Assembly: GCF_000686045.1 (NCBI RefSeq) | Contig: NZ_JMLV01000014.1 | Location: 29,811-93,810, forward strand | Source: Fodinicurvata fenggangensis DSM 21160 | GTDB taxonomy: Bacteria; Pseudomonadota; Alphaproteobacteria; Kiloniellales; DSM-21159 | Reading direction: 5' to 3' | Length of the DNA: 64,000 nucleotides | Shown: one piece after another, positions 37,658 to 47,733 of the stretch | Numbering within the stretch: position 1 is the first letter of the stretch | Layout of the letters: each line of letters begins with the position of its first letter | Notes under the pieces: model-generated | Told to the model about the DNA's origin: nothing | Database searches by the model: none | What the model saw: the letters and a program-made list of their open reading frames with translations, nothing else | Made by a program: the position numbers and the translations under genes

Positions 37658-38619
37658 GCCTCGAGGCCATAGGCGCCGGGGCCGGATATATCGCGGTGGA
37701 AACGAAGCTTGCGCCAGTATTCCAGCGGATCCTTCGGATCCACGAAGGCGCCGGGTGGATGATTCAGCCAGTCATAGAGCCGGGTCAGCAGGAAGCGCAG
37801 GGCCGAGCCGCGTGCCATAAGTGGCAAGGTCTTGAGCTCTGGCTCGGACAAGGGGCGGACCTTGCGATAGGCGGCCAGCAACAGACGGGCCTTTGTGGCA
37901 TTGAAGGCGCCGTCGGGCTCGAAGCACCAGGCGTTCATGCAGGTGGCCACGTCATAAACATAGAAATCGTTGCAGGCGAAATAGAAGTCGATCAGGCCCG
38001 AGAGCCTTTCATCCCGGAAGAAGACGTTGTCCGGGAAGAGGTCGGCATGGATGATTCCGCTGGGCAGATCCTGCGGCCAGCGCGCTTCCAGATCCTGAAG
38101 TTCGCTTTCCAGTTCCTCGCCCAGGCCGGAAAAGACCTCGTCGGCGCGCGCCCGGCAGGTATCCAGCAGGCCGCGCCAGTCACCGATGGACAGGCGGTTG
38201 CGGCGATAGCCTTCGAAATCGGCGCCGGCCAGGTGCAGGTTTGCCAGGTGATGGCCCAGTTCCTGGCAGTGGAAGGGGTGGATGCGCCGCGGCCAGAGTC
38301 CGTTCAGGAAGGTGATGATGGCGGCGGGGCGGCCGTTCAGCTCCTGCAGGGTTTCGCCATCGCGGCTGTGCACCGGCGTGGGGCAGGGAATGCCGCGCTG
38401 GGCCAGGTGCTCCATCAGGTCGACGAAGAACGGCAGTTCGCTGCGCTCCACGCGCTTTTCGTAAAGCGTCAGGATATAGCGTCCGCGATCGGTCTGCAGC
38501 AGGTAGTTGGAATTCTCGACGCCTTCGGCAATGCCCTTGAACGAGAGGATCTCGCCCAGGTCGTAACGCGCCAGAAAAGCGCGCAGGTCGGCATCCGAAA
38601 CTTCTGTGTAAACGGCCAT
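37654..38619 (-). CDS. thrB: Homoserine kinase (kinase-like ThrB)
   Basis: Phosphorylates homoserine for threonine synthesis. It belongs to the aminoglycoside-phosphotransferase fold type found in alphaproteobacteria and pseudomonads, not the GHMP type. 321 residues: [20 protein letters not shown] at the N-lobe, catalytic loop [20 protein letters not shown] with the Asp and Asn, and [20 protein letters not shown]. It is separated from thrC by about 6 kb. Confidence 0.95.
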   Translation of the reverse strand: MAVYTEVSDADLRAFLARYDLGEILSFKGIAEGVENSNYLLQTDRGRYILTLYEKRVERSELPFFVDLMEHLAQRGIPCPTPVHSRDGETLQELNGRPAAIITFLNGLWPRRIHPFHCQELGHHLANLHLAGADFEGYRRNRLSIGDWRGLLDTCRARADEVFSGLGEELESELQDLEARWPQDLPSGIIHADLFPDNVFFRDERLSGLIDFYFACNDFYVYDVATCMNAWCFEPDGAFNATKARLLLAAYRKVRPLSEPELKTLPLMARGSALRFLLTRLYDWLNHPPGAFVDPKDPLEYWRKLRFHRDISGPGAYGLEA

Positions 38620-38634
38620 GGGCTGCAGGAATTC

Positions 38635-39594
38635 TTAGGCGGCGTCAGTGTCGGCCAGGAGCCGGGGAAGCTTGAAGTGCACGTTCTCGCGCGACTGGTC
38701 GTTCAATTCAACCTGAACCTTGTCGTAGCGGGCCCGGAAAGCGTCGATCACTTCCTCGACCAGGGCTTCCGGGGCCGAGGCGCCCGCCGTGATGCCGACC
38801 GTGGCGGCCCCTTCCAGTCGCTGCCAGGGAATGTCGGCGGCCCGCTCGATCAGGTGGGCAATGGGACAGCCCGAGCGCTGGGCCACCTCGACAAGCCGCT
38901 GGGAATTCGAGGAATTGGGCGCACCGACCACGAGCAGGGCGTCGCATTGCCCGGCGATCTCCTTGACCGCCTGTTGCCGATTGGTCGTGGCATAGCAGAT
39001 GTCTTCGCGGGCCGGACCCTCGATATCGGGAAAGCGTTCCTTCAGTGTTTCGACAATGCCGGCCGTATCATCCACCGACAGGGTCGTCTGGGTGGCGTAG
39101 GCCAGCTTATCCGGATCCGCCACCGCGATGTTGCGTGCGTCCTCGATGGTTTCGACCAGCAGGATGGCGCCGTCGGGCAACTGTCCCATGGTGCCGATGA
39201 CTTCCGGGTGGCCGCGATGGCCGATCAGGATAACCTGCCGCCCGTTGCGATGATGGCGTTCCGCTTCGCGATGGACCTTGCTGACCAGGGGGCAGGTGGC
39301 ATCGATGTAGAGCAGTTCGCGGCCAGCGGCTTCCTCCGGCACGGCCTTGGGAACGCCGTGGGCGGAAAAGATGACGGGCACGTCGTCTGGCACCTCAGAG
39401 ATTTCATCGACGAAGACCGCGCCCTTGGACTGGAGCGAATCCACCACGAAGCGGTTGTGCACGATCTCGTGACGGACATAGACAGGCGGCCCGTATTTCG
39501 CCAGCGCCCGCTCGACGATCTCGATGGCACGCTCCACCCCGGCGCAGAATCCGCGCGGGTTGGCCAACAACAGCGTGAGGGTGGATGTGCTCAT
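38635..39594 (-). CDS. ispH: 4-hydroxy-3-methylbut-2-enyl diphosphate reductase
   Basis: Last step of the MEP isoprenoid pathway. 319 residues with the three cluster cysteines in [36 protein letters not shown] and [14 protein letters not shown] (third in the family region), plus [22 protein letters not shown] 39594 gives the standard N-terminus [20 protein letters not shown]; the frame extends to 39870 without support. First gene of ispH-thrB-rnhA. Confidence 0.96.
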   Translation of the reverse strand: MSTSTLTLLLANPRGFCAGVERAIEIVERALAKYGPPVYVRHEIVHNRFVVDSLQSKGAVFVDEISEVPDDVPVIFSAHGVPKAVPEEAAGRELLYIDATCPLVSKVHREAERHHRNGRQVILIGHRGHPEVIGTMGQLPDGAILLVETIEDARNIAVADPDKLAYATQTTLSVDDTAGIVETLKERFPDIEGPAREDICYATTNRQQAVKEIAGQCDALLVVGAPNSSNSQRLVEVAQRSGCPIAHLIERAADIPWQRLEGAATVGITAGASAPEALVEEVIDAFRARYDKVQVELNDQSRENVHFKLPRLLADTDAA

Positions 39595-39805
39595 GGCGTG
39601 CGCTCGTGCCCAGTTCGTGACGGCCCCGAGCCTACTGCAGGCCGGGACCACAGAAAAGAGATCATGATGATCCGGCGCTTTCGCAAGGGTGCGAAGGGAA
39701 GGCAGGCTTGCGCTGCGTTGCGGGACGTGCGAGACCAGACAGCATGTACAAGCATCCAGCGGTTGGTCTGAAGCTGCTGGCGATCCGTTTTCAGGGAAGG
39801 CAAAG

Positions 39806-40339
39806 ATGCGAAAAATCTTGAGTGCGGTTGCAATTGTTCCCCTGCTTTCGGCCTGTTCGTTCCTGGGCAAGGAGGAAAATCAGGCAAGCCCAGAGGACTG
39901 CCCCGGCGTGGTGGCGCTGGAGGAGACCCGGGAGCAGGTCAGTTTCGTGGGCGAAAGCCGCGATTTGACGCAGGTGGATTACAGTGCCGAGCTGGTGGAC
40001 GTGCGTTATGGCTGCGAATACCGTGACGGTGGCCGCGAAATCGCCATGGAAATGGATGTGATCCTGGCCGCCAGCCGTGGGCCCGCCAATCGGGATCGTC
40101 AGGCCGAACTCAGCTATTACCTGGCCATCGGGCACCCCGGGAACCCGCCGGAGATTCTCGTGCGCGAAGCTTACAGCGCTCCTGTCAGCTTCGAGGGAAA
40201 CGAGAACTCCGTCACCCTGACGGATGAAGCCAGCATGACCCTGCCGCTGGCGGAGGGCGAAACCGCCAGCGACTATCGGGTGTTCGTCGGGCTGGTGTTG
40301 AGCCGCGACGAAGTGGACTACAACCGCAACAGCCGCTGA
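39806..40339 (+). CDS. Putative lipoprotein, function unknown
   Basis: A 177-residue protein with a short lipoprotein signal, [20 protein letters not shown], whose lipobox LSAC places the modified cysteine at 17. The mature part has a conserved-looking cysteine ([18 protein letters not shown]), a second in [20 protein letters not shown], and beta-rich sequence. No family recognised. GGGAAGG precedes ATG 39806. Divergent from ispH. Confidence 0.75.
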   Translation: MRKILSAVAIVPLLSACSFLGKEENQASPEDCPGVVALEETREQVSFVGESRDLTQVDYSAELVDVRYGCEYRDGGREIAMEMDVILAASRGPANRDRQAELSYYLAIGHPGNPPEILVREAYSAPVSFEGNENSVTLTDEASMTLPLAEGETASDYRVFVGLVLSRDEVDYNRNSR

Positions 40340-40407
40340 CCTGCCGTGGACTCCAACAGCGGGATCCGTGGGCAATGACGCAATCCAACGCCGAAGGGAA
40401 AAGGTTC

Positions 40408-40971
40408 ATGAAAATTCTCTCCTGGACATTGAGCGCCTTTTTGCTGGCGACTCCGGCCACTGTGGCAGCAGAAACCATGCCGCTGCCCGAAACCGACTTC
40501 GAGGGCGAATGGGCCGATCCGGGCGCCGACTCCTCCGGCATGAAGGTCCGCTATTCCAGTGACCTCGAGACCATGCGCGTCGAGGGCCAGTCCGAAGGAG
40601 CCTCTGGCGGCATGCTGCGCAACATGCGCAATGGCGAGATGACGATCTGGAGCGACCAGATGGGCGACCAGGCCTTGCAGGGACAGATCGACGACATGGG
40701 CCTGATGGAAGGTGAGGACACAGGCGAGACCAAGACGGTGAATGGTGAAACCTGCACCATCTGGGAGGTGCAGGGCTCGCAAACCTGCCTGACCGACGAC
40801 TACATCCCCATGGAAGTCGAACACCAACAGGGCCATGCCGTGCTGCGCAATCTCCAGCGCACGTCCCAGGACGAAAGCCATTTCTCGCCGCCCGAAGGCC
40901 TGACCGTCGTGCCCATGCCCGATGCCATGAAGAAGATGATGGAGCAGGCCGGCGAAGAAGCGCCGTTCTGA
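40408..40971 (+). CDS. Exported DUF4412-like protein, function unknown
   Basis: A 187-residue periplasmic protein with signal peptide MKILSWTLSAFLLATPATVA. Features: MKVRYSSDLETMRVEG, a Met-rich middle (GGMLRNMRNGEMTIWSDQMG), a probable disulfide pair in NGETCTIWEVQGSQTCLTDD, and LTVVPMPDAMKKMMEQAGEE at the end. The alternation of MRVE-type strands and a measured value motif resembles DUF4412, but this is not certain. AAAAGG precedes ATG 40408. A strong terminator follows. Confidence 0.72.
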   Translation: MKILSWTLSAFLLATPATVAAETMPLPETDFEGEWADPGADSSGMKVRYSSDLETMRVEGQSEGASGGMLRNMRNGEMTIWSDQMGDQALQGQIDDMGLMEGEDTGETKTVNGETCTIWEVQGSQTCLTDDYIPMEVEHQQGHAVLRNLQRTSQDESHFSPPEGLTVVPMPDAMKKMMEQAGEEAPF

Positions 40972-41000
40972 ACAACTCGCCCAGAACTTCTTGATTGAGA

Positions 41001-41030
41001 AAGGCGCCGGGGAATTCTCGGCGCCTTTTT
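41001..41030 (+). terminator. Intrinsic terminator after the DUF4412-like gene
   Basis: AAGGCGCCG (41001-41009) pairs with CGGCGCCTT (41019-41027) around a 9-nt loop, followed by a T-run to 41030. It lies 30 bp after the stop at 40971 and before the convergent MFS gene. Confidence 0.88.
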
Positions 41031-41073
41031 CGTTTCGGCAGCAGAAGGGATGCGGAAAATCCAGGAACCTCCT

Positions 41074-42315
41074 CTAGGAAGAGGAAGTTCCCTTGATGTC
41101 GCGCCTGAAGACCAGTCCATACATCACGATCCCAAGCAGGCAGTAGGCTGAACAGCCGGCCAGCAGAGCATCGACACTGACGCCTGCGTCGATCAGTAGG
41201 CCCAGCAGGCCGGGGGCGAGCGCCGTGGAGATGACCATCAGGGCGGCGGCCACGGCCCGGATCGAGCCCAACTGCGCCGTGCCATAGGTTTCGGCCCACA
41301 TGGCCGTGGTGACGGAGGTGTTGGACCCTGCGGTCAGGCCGGCCAGCAGCATGTAGGCCAGGGCAACCCAGGGCGCAGAACCCAGGGACATCACAAGACA
41401 GGCCAGTGCCAGAGGAATCAGGTAGAAGGGCATGATTCGCCGTGCGGTCAGGCGGTCGATCAGGACGCCTGACAGCAGGGTTGCGCAGACCGAGGCCGCG
41501 GCAAAGCCGACGAAACAGGTGGCGAACCAGGCAAGGTCCCAGCCCTTTACCTCGGTGATATGAATCTGGTGAAAGAAGACACCGGTACTGATGAAGCCCG
41601 AGGCCATCAGGCCCGGAAGCATGAGCAGGAATCGGGGCTGGCGAACGAAGGGGCCCAGGCGGAACCTGCTGCCTCCCTTTGGCTGGAAGCTGCCGGCCTG
41701 GCCACCGCGCAGCAGGAGCAGCACCACCGGCAAGAGGACGAGCAACAGGAAAGTTGCCGCCAACAGCCAGGTGTTCCGCCAGCCTACGGCCGCCGTCACC
41801 ACGACGAGGGTCAGGGGGAACACCGCTTCCCCCGCCGGATTTCCCATGGTGGCAAAGGCAATGGCCTTGCCGCGGCTGCGCTCGAAATGGCGCGCCATGC
41901 TGGTGATCGCGGCATGCACCATCAGGCCCTGGCCGCAGAGCCGCAGCAGAAAGAGGGCGATCCCCAGCATGAGCACGCTCTGGACCGAGAAGGTCAGCAG
42001 GCAGGCGATGCTGAGTCCCACAAGCGTGGCCATCACAAAGCGCCTCAGCGGCATGCGGTCGAGCAGTCCGCCAATGCGGATCATGGACAGACCGCTGGCC
42101 AGCGTTGCCAGGGAGTAGACCGTGCCGAAGCCGCCGTGGGAGAGATCGAAGCTTGCGCGGAAATCCGCACTGAAGAGCGAGATGAAGAAGGTCTGTCCGA
42201 AGCTGGAGAAGAAGGCCAGCAGGAAACCGAAAGCAAGCAGCTTCAGGCGCTCGGGGCGCGCAAAGTCTGTTTCGCTCGCAGCGGTGGAGGGAGAGGGTTT
42301 CTCTGCTGGTGACAT
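41074..42315 (-). CDS. Major facilitator superfamily transporter
   Basis: 413 residues with 12 predicted membrane helices. The loop between helices 2 and 3 reads IGGLLDRMPLRRFVMATLVG, the MFS motif A region (G-x-x-x-D-R-x-x-x-R), repeated weakly in the second half as GVLIDRLTARRIMPFYLIPL. Helix 4 contains LCGQGLMVHAAITSMARHFE, seen in monocarboxylate/oxalate-type carriers. Substrate unknown. Stands alone, facing away from the chemoreceptor region. Confidence 0.85.
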   Translation of the reverse strand: MSPAEKPSPSTAASETDFARPERLKLLAFGFLLAFFSSFGQTFFISLFSADFRASFDLSHGGFGTVYSLATLASGLSMIRIGGLLDRMPLRRFVMATLVGLSIACLLTFSVQSVLMLGIALFLLRLCGQGLMVHAAITSMARHFERSRGKAIAFATMGNPAGEAVFPLTLVVVTAAVGWRNTWLLAATFLLLVLLPVVLLLLRGGQAGSFQPKGGSRFRLGPFVRQPRFLLMLPGLMASGFISTGVFFHQIHITEVKGWDLAWFATCFVGFAAASVCATLLSGVLIDRLTARRIMPFYLIPLALACLVMSLGSAPWVALAYMLLAGLTAGSNTSVTTAMWAETYGTAQLGSIRAVAAALMVISTALAPGLLGLLIDAGVSVDALLAGCSAYCLLGIVMYGLVFRRDIKGTSSS

Positions 42316-42685
42316 GGGATCCTGGTGTAGCGGGGGCGCTTGCGTGAGCCAAGGACAATGATCCCAGTTAGATGATCAAGGGGATCTTGTTTCCGGCTTT
42401 CCGGCGCAATGGCCAAAATCTGCCGGTTTAATTGTCCGGGCCATAGTATCTTCAAGGGCTTATAGATGAATGCTTACATGTTCCACTAATAGGCTCCTAA
42501 GAAATATTGTCATATTTTATTTTATGAAATCTCAATTACGCAATAAATCAAGAATAAAGAAGCCATTCTCTTTTTGAATACAAGGTATTCACGCCGATTT
42601 CTTAACCGATTGAAAAGGAATAAGGCGCATAAACCGTTCATCTCTAATCCCAGTCCCTTACAGGGCGGCATCCAAAGGCAGTGTT
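42316..42685. promoter_or_regulatory. AT-rich intergenic region upstream of chemoreceptor 1
   Basis: 370 bp without a convincing gene, AT-rich from about 42460. It contains a 17-bp inverted repeat TGAATAC-AAG-GTATTCA at 42575-42591, about 95 bp before the chemoreceptor start, a good operator candidate. A GCCGAT motif at 42593-42598 recalls the flagellar sigma28 -10, but no matching -35 is present. It must also hold the promoter of the leftward MFS gene. Confidence 0.5.
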
Positions 42686-44374
42686 ATGTCACTATTCAAT
42701 AACCTAAAAATCGCATGGAAGTTAATCATTGGATTTGGAATGCTTGCTGTCCTGGTAGGCGGTATCAATGCCTTCGTCATTGATCGGCTTAATTTTCTCG
42801 ATCAAAGCGCAGCCTGGAAGGACCATACTTACGAAGTATTGGGGGCTTTGGATGAGACACTGGAGGGCATGATCAATCAGGAAACCGGCGTGCGGGGCTA
42901 TCTGATCTCGAATGATAAAAGCTTTCTCGAGCCTTACGAAGTAGGGGTGAGGCAATACGAAGAGGCTTTTGAAGAAGCAAAACAACTCACGTCGGATAAC
43001 CCTCAACAGCAGGCACGTTTGGAAGAACTTAACAGTCTTGCTCTTGCCTGGCGCAACGAGGTCGCCAAACAAGAGATCGAGTTGATGTCCGATCCCGCGA
43101 CGCGTGAACAAGCACGCGCCATGGAAGCGAGTGGCGCGGGCAAGGAATCCATGGATGGTTTCCGAGCCAAGCTCACAGAAATTGCAGATGTAGAGCGCAA
43201 TCTCCTGGAAACACGGAATGCTGCTCAGTCTGAAGCGGCTGCTATAGCTTCCAATGCCGCTTTAGTAAGCGTTATTGGAGCTTTCACCCTTTCTCTGCTT
43301 ATGGGTTTTGTTCTTTCGAAAGGTATCGGAGGCCCCATTTCTCGCATGACCTTGGCTATGAAGAGCCTAGCTTCTGGTAGCTTGGACACTGAGATTCCAG
43401 CGCGAGGACGAAAGGACGAAGTTGGCGCTATGGCCGACTCGGTGCAGGTCTTCAAGGACAACCTGGTCCGCACGAGAGAGATGGAGGCTGAAGCCGAAGT
43501 CCAGCAGCAGAAGGCCGAGGAAGAGAAGACTCAGGCCATGAACGCCATGGCGAACCGTTTCGAGGAGACGGTGGGCCAGATGGTTCAGGCGATCGGTTCC
43601 ATGGCCAACGAACTGGAGGCCGCGGCGCAGACCATGACCTCATCGGCCGAGGAGACGAATTCCCAGGCGACCAGCGTGTCCGCCTCGGCGGTCGAGGCCT
43701 CGTCCAACGTGCAGACCGTGGCCAGTTCGGCTGAGGAGATGGCCGCCTCCATCCGCGAGATTAGCCAACAGGTGGCGACCTCTTCGAAGACAGCCACCGA
43801 GGCAGTCGAGGGCGCGGATCGTACCTCGGATACGGTGAACGTACTGGCGAGCTCCGCCGAAAAGATCGGTGACGTCGTGAAGCTGATCCAGGACATTGCC
43901 GAGCAGACGAACCTGCTGGCGCTGAATGCCACCATCGAGGCGGCGCGGGCCGGCGAGGCCGGCAAGGGCTTTGCCGTGGTGGCCAGCGAGGTCAAGAACC
44001 TGGCCAACCAGACGGCCAAGGCCACCGAGGACATCTCGCAGCAGATCTCCGGCATGCAGGGTGTGACCAGCGAGACGGTGGAAGCCATCGGCAAGATCAG
44101 TTCCACGATTCGCGAAAATCAGGAGATTTCCAGTTCCATAGCAGCAGCGATGGAGGAGCAGGATGCGGCCACCGGCGAGATCACGCGCAACGTGCAGCAG
44201 GCGGCCGAGGGCACGAACGAGGTGTCCAGTGCCATCGAGCAGGTCAGCCAGGCGACGGCCGAAGGTGGCTCTGCCGCCGGGCAGGTGCTTTCCAGCGCGC
44301 GTCAGCTGGGCGAAACCGCCGGGCAGCTACAGAAGGGCGTGGACGACTTCCTGAAGAATGTCCGGGTTGCATGA
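42686..44374 (+). CDS. Methyl-accepting chemotaxis protein with CHASE3-type sensor
   Basis: 562 residues: TM1 (about 13-33), a periplasmic CHASE3-like helical domain with [22 protein letters not shown]2 (about 192-212), HAMP (about 213-266) and a signalling domain with [20 protein letters not shown]. No C-terminal CheR-tethering pentapeptide (ends LKNVRVA). The 5' third has distinctly lower GC and different codon use from the 3' part, and from about 43435 onward it is almost the same as chemoreceptor 2. Ligand unknown. A terminator follows, so it is monocistronic. Confidence 0.94.
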   Translation: MSLFNNLKIAWKLIIGFGMLAVLVGGINAFVIDRLNFLDQSAAWKDHTYEVLGALDETLEGMINQETGVRGYLISNDKSFLEPYEVGVRQYEEAFEEAKQLTSDNPQQQARLEELNSLALAWRNEVAKQEIELMSDPATREQARAMEASGAGKESMDGFRAKLTEIADVERNLLETRNAAQSEAAAIASNAALVSVIGAFTLSLLMGFVLSKGIGGPISRMTLAMKSLASGSLDTEIPARGRKDEVGAMADSVQVFKDNLVRTREMEAEAEVQQQKAEEEKTQAMNAMANRFEETVGQMVQAIGSMANELEAAAQTMTSSAEETNSQATSVSASAVEASSNVQTVASSAEEMAASIREISQQVATSSKTATEAVEGADRTSDTVNVLASSAEKIGDVVKLIQDIAEQTNLLALNATIEAARAGEAGKGFAVVASEVKNLANQTAKATEDISQQISGMQGVTSETVEAIGKISSTIRENQEISSSIAAAMEEQDAATGEITRNVQQAAEGTNEVSSAIEQVSQATAEGGSAAGQVLSSARQLGETAGQLQKGVDDFLKNVRVA

Positions 44375-44408
44375 CGGCAAGCTGGTTTTGACAGAGGTGT
44401 CCATACAC

Positions 44409-44446
44409 AGGCGGGAGAGTCAGTCAAAGACTCTCCCGCCTTGTTT
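44409..44446 (+). terminator. Terminator after chemoreceptor 1
   Basis: AGGCGGGAGAGTC (44409-44421) and GACTCTCCCGCCT (44429-44441) make a perfect 13-bp stem with a 7-nt loop, followed by a T-rich tail TTGTTTCT. It lies 34 bp after the stop and resembles the terminator of chemoreceptor 2. Confidence 0.85.
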
Positions 44447-44598
44447 CTGGGCGCCGAGCCTGGGGAGGCGTAACCTGAAAAGTTAAGAAGTCTGTTCAGC
44501 GCACGTTTCAGAAACTTTGACGTATTTAACCTTTTCAAAAGGTTTTCTGTTTCACCCTGTGGGGACTTCAACACCTTCCGTAGCAGGCTAGAACTCCA

Positions 44599-46635
44599 AT
44601 GAATGAGAAGAAAACTTCGCGTGCAGGCTTCTTTAGCAACCTAAAAATCAGCACCAAGATCTTTACCGGCTTTGCCATTATCCTTGTCCTGATGGCGGCT
44701 CTGGGGATCGTTTCCTTCGTGAGCTCAAAGCAGGGTTCGGAGAACCTGGCAGAGTATTCCGCACAAGGTGAGATTGTCGAACTGGCCGCATCGGCGCAGT
44801 CCGAGATTATCCGGGCGCGCCTGGCCGTGACGAGCTTCATGAACACAGGCGCGAATGCTGATGTCGAGGCCTTCAGAAAGGCAAATCAGAATGCCATCGA
44901 GCACTTCGAGGCGGCACAGGGTCTGATGCAGGCCCAGGGAAACCAGGATTCGATCGAGCAGATCCTGAGCAACCAGCGCAGCTATAGCGACCTCTTCGAG
45001 TACCTGGTCAGCCTGCGCAAGCAGCGGGAAGGAATCATTGCCGCGACCCTGAATGCCCTGGGCGCCCAAGCACGTGCCAGCATCACGGAATTGCAGGAAG
45101 CCGAGATTGCGGGCCAGGACCTGGGTGACATCGGGATTATCGCCGGCGTCAACAATGACTATCAGATGTTGCGCACGGTCGCGGCCCGCTATCTTCAGGG
45201 TGAGGATGCGGCCGATCGCGACGAGGTCCTGGAGCTGCTGCCGGACCTGCGCGAACGCTTGGGTCAGTTGGCGGAGTCCACACTGGTTCCGGATCAGCCG
45301 CAGAAAATCAAAGCCACCATTGCCATGCTGCAAAGCTATGAGCGTGGCTTTGCCCGTCTGGCTGAAACCCTGGACTCTCTCAATGAGCAGGAGGCCGAGA
45401 TCACGGAGCTGGGACAGAAAACACTCGGGCTTGCCTCGGACATCCGCTACATATCTTCCGAAAAACAGTCCCAGGTTGCAGAAGCTGCAGAGGCACAGTC
45501 AACCCTGGCTGAGCAGCTTTCGCTCGCCTTGACGGCCGGTGCTGTTGCCCTGGGCCTTCTGGTTGCCTGGCTGATCGCGCATGCCATCACGCGGCCGGTA
45601 AAGGCGATGACGGGGACCATGGACAGCCTGGCGGACGGGGACCTATCTATCGATATCCCGGCTGTCGGCCAGAAGGACGAGATCGGTCAGATGGCTGAAG
45701 CGGTGCAGGTCTTCAAGGACAACCTGGTCCGCACCCGGGAGATGGAATCCGAGGCTGAGGCCCAGAAGCAGAAGGCCGAGGAAGAGAAGAAACAGGCCAT
45801 GAACGCCATGGCGACCCGTTTCGAGGAAACGGTGGGCCAGATGGTGCAGGCCATCGGCTCCATGGCCAATGAACTGGAGGCCGCAGCCCAGACCATGACC
45901 TCTTCGGCCGAAGAGACCAACGCGCAGGCAACCAGCGTTGCGGCCTCCGCGACCCAGGCTTCGACCAACGTGCAAACCGTGGCCAGTTCGGCCGAGGAGA
46001 TGGCTGCCTCGATCAAGGAGATCAGCCAGCAGGTGTCGACCTCGTCCAAGACGGCGGATTCGGCGGTCGAGGATGCGGATCGGACTTCCGAAACGGTCAA
46101 TGTCCTGGCCGGCTCGGCCGACAAGATCGGCGATGTGGTGAAGCTGATCCAGGACATTGCCGAGCAGACGAACCTGCTGGCGCTGAACGCCACCATCGAG
46201 GCGGCCCGGGCCGGCGAAGCCGGCAAGGGCTTTGCCGTGGTGGCCAGCGAGGTCAAGAACCTGGCCAACCAGACCGCCAAGGCCACCGAGGAAATTTCCC
46301 AGCAGATTTCCGAGATGCAGGGCGTGACCAGCGAGACGGTCGAGGCGATTGGCAAGATCAGCTCGCGCATCCGCGAAAGCCAGGAGATTGCCAGTTCCAT
46401 CGCCGCGGCGATGGAGGAGCAGGATGCGGCGACGGACGAAATTTCTCGCAACGTCCAGCAGGCGGCCGAAGGGACGAACGAGGTCTCCGGCTCCATCGAG
46501 CAGGTCAGCCAGGCGGCGGCCGAAGGTGGCTCTGCCGCCGAGCAGGTGCTTTCCAGCGCCCGTCAGCTGGGCGAGACGGCCAGCGAGCTGCAGAAGGGCG
46601 TGGATGATTTCCTGAAGAACGTCCGGGCCGCATGA
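44599..46635 (+). CDS. Methyl-accepting chemotaxis protein with large helical (HBM-like) sensor
   Basis: 678 residues: TM1 (about 21-43), a roughly 260-residue all-helical periplasmic region (begins [20 protein letters not shown], with two helical bundles, consistent with an HBM/4-helix sensor), TM2 (about 308-330), HAMP and a signalling domain with [23 protein letters not shown] sensors in Pseudomonas bind organic acids such as malate, but the ligand here is unknown. HAMP-proximal sequence to the stop, and even the terminator, are closely similar to chemoreceptor 1. No CheR pentapeptide. Confidence 0.92.
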   Translation: MNEKKTSRAGFFSNLKISTKIFTGFAIILVLMAALGIVSFVSSKQGSENLAEYSAQGEIVELAASAQSEIIRARLAVTSFMNTGANADVEAFRKANQNAIEHFEAAQGLMQAQGNQDSIEQILSNQRSYSDLFEYLVSLRKQREGIIAATLNALGAQARASITELQEAEIAGQDLGDIGIIAGVNNDYQMLRTVAARYLQGEDAADRDEVLELLPDLRERLGQLAESTLVPDQPQKIKATIAMLQSYERGFARLAETLDSLNEQEAEITELGQKTLGLASDIRYISSEKQSQVAEAAEAQSTLAEQLSLALTAGAVALGLLVAWLIAHAITRPVKAMTGTMDSLADGDLSIDIPAVGQKDEIGQMAEAVQVFKDNLVRTREMESEAEAQKQKAEEEKKQAMNAMATRFEETVGQMVQAIGSMANELEAAAQTMTSSAEETNAQATSVAASATQASTNVQTVASSAEEMAASIKEISQQVSTSSKTADSAVEDADRTSETVNVLAGSADKIGDVVKLIQDIAEQTNLLALNATIEAARAGEAGKGFAVVASEVKNLANQTAKATEEISQQISEMQGVTSETVEAIGKISSRIRESQEIASSIAAAMEEQDAATDEISRNVQQAAEGTNEVSGSIEQVSQAAAEGGSAAEQVLSSARQLGETASELQKGVDDFLKNVRAA

Positions 46636-46669
46636 CGGCAAGGTGGTTCTGACAGAAGTTTTCGTTCAA

Positions 46670-46712
46670 AGGCGGGAGGACTCCACAAGGGCCCTCCCGC
46701 CTTGCTTTCAGA
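46670..46712 (+). terminator. Terminator after chemoreceptor 2
   Basis: AGGCGGGAGG (46670-46679) pairs with CCTCCCGCCT (46693-46702), followed by TGCTTTC. It begins 34 bp after the stop, the same distance and the same stem base as in chemoreceptor 1, showing that the duplicated segment includes the terminator. Confidence 0.8.
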
Positions 46713-46861
46713 CCATAGGATCCGGGCGCTTGGACCAGTCGGGGGAAATGTCTCCATGACAGCCATGTGGGGACTGTGTTACGCGAAAGGGTCGGCAGCC
46801 AACCCGAAACAGGTCTAATCCATAGAACAAGGCTGCCTGGAACAAACGGGGATGTGAATTC

Positions 46862-47017
46862 ATGATGGTGCTGCCGTTCCTACTGCTGTTTGCCGGACTG
46901 GTCGCCCTGGCCGGCAACAAGCGGGAGCTTGGCATGGGGCTGTGGTTCCTCAGCCTGGTGGTGACGCTGGGACTCTTTGCTTTGCACGCCACCGACACCT
47001 TGTCGTTGCAGTGGTGA
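46862..47017 (+). CDS. DUF5993 family small membrane protein
   Basis: A 51-codon gene, ATG 46862 (or 46865) to TGA 47017, with two hydrophobic helices: MVLPFLLLFAGLVALAGNKR and LGMGLWFLSLVVTLGLFALH, ending HATDTLSLQW. This matches DUF5993, a short family found next to dsbB; function unknown, probably linked to disulfide-bond formation. The dsbB start is 10 bp beyond its stop, so they share a transcript. Confidence 0.8.
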   Translation: MMVLPFLLLFAGLVALAGNKRELGMGLWFLSLVVTLGLFALHATDTLSLQW

Positions 47018-47027
47018 GGCCAGCTTC

Positions 47028-47597
47028 ATGATCACGCCCGAACTGTCGCGCCAACTGAATGCGCTGATCCTTCTGGGAATTTCCGGACTCCTGGCCTTTG
47101 CCTTCCTGGATCAATTCCTGCTGGATGACCTGCCCTGTCCCCTTTGCCTGCTGCAGCGGGTCGGTTTTGTCCTGGCTGGCTTCGGTTTCGCATTGAACGT
47201 GGTCATTGGTCCGCGCCCCAGCCATTACGGTGTGGCGATTCTGGGGGCGGCCGTCGGGGCCGGCGTGGCCACGCGCCAGGTGCTGCTGCACATCGTGCCG
47301 GGCAGCGGCAGTTATGGCGATCCGCTTTTCGGGCTGCACTTCTACACCTGGTCCTTGATCGCGTTCTGTCTGATCATCGTGGCTTCGGCCCTGCTGCTGC
47401 TGTTCGAGGACCAGTTCCGGCCGACGCCCGGAATGATCAAGCGGGAAGGCTGGCGCGGCGCGACGGGGCTGGGGCTCGTGGCCCTGTTTTTCTTCACGCT
47501 GCTGACCCTCGTGAACGCCGGGTCTACCTTTGTGGAGTGCGAATTGGGTCTCTGCCCGGATAACCCGGAAAGCTACGAGTTGCTGGACGAGGGTTAG
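47028..47597 (+). CDS. dsbB: Disulfide bond formation protein DsbB
   Basis: Reoxidises DsbA and passes electrons to quinone. 189 residues and four helices. The first cysteine pair is in LLDDLPCPLCLLQRVGFVLA (CPLC; Cxx C form). The second pair in E. coli DsbB lies in the second periplasmic loop; here the loop after GSGSYGDPLFGLHFYTW lacks cysteines, and the remaining pair lies in the C-terminal part FVECELGLCPDNPES. This points to a DsbB-like (DsbI-type) variant rather than a strict orthologue. No DsbA gene is in the window. Confidence 0.85.
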   Translation: MITPELSRQLNALILLGISGLLAFAFLDQFLLDDLPCPLCLLQRVGFVLAGFGFALNVVIGPRPSHYGVAILGAAVGAGVATRQVLLHIVPGSGSYGDPLFGLHFYTWSLIAFCLIIVASALLLLFEDQFRPTPGMIKREGWRGATGLGLVALFFFTLLTLVNAGSTFVECELGLCPDNPESYELLDEG

Positions 47598-47689
47598 ACG
47601 TTCAGTTCCGAGGGCAGCGAGATGCGACGACCCTTTGGAGGCTGCCAGCCAAGATTACTTCGGGCAGAAAATATACTCTACGCTGAATG

Positions 47690-47729
47690 AAAAAGGAAAC
47701 GGCGACCCTGGCCAGGGCCGCCGTTTCCT
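47690..47729 (-). terminator. Intrinsic terminator of the ABC transporter operon
   Basis: AGGAAACGGCG (47694-47704) pairs with CGCCGTTTCCT (47719-47729) with an inner GC-rich loop. On the minus strand it is followed by TTTTT (47689-47693). It sits directly after the stop of the binding-protein gene. Confidence 0.88.
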
Positions 47730-47733
47730 GCGC

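Noticed and set aside
42593..42598. Flagellar sigma28-like -10 (GCCGAT) before chemoreceptor 1
   Set aside because: No TAAAG-type -35 at the required distance.
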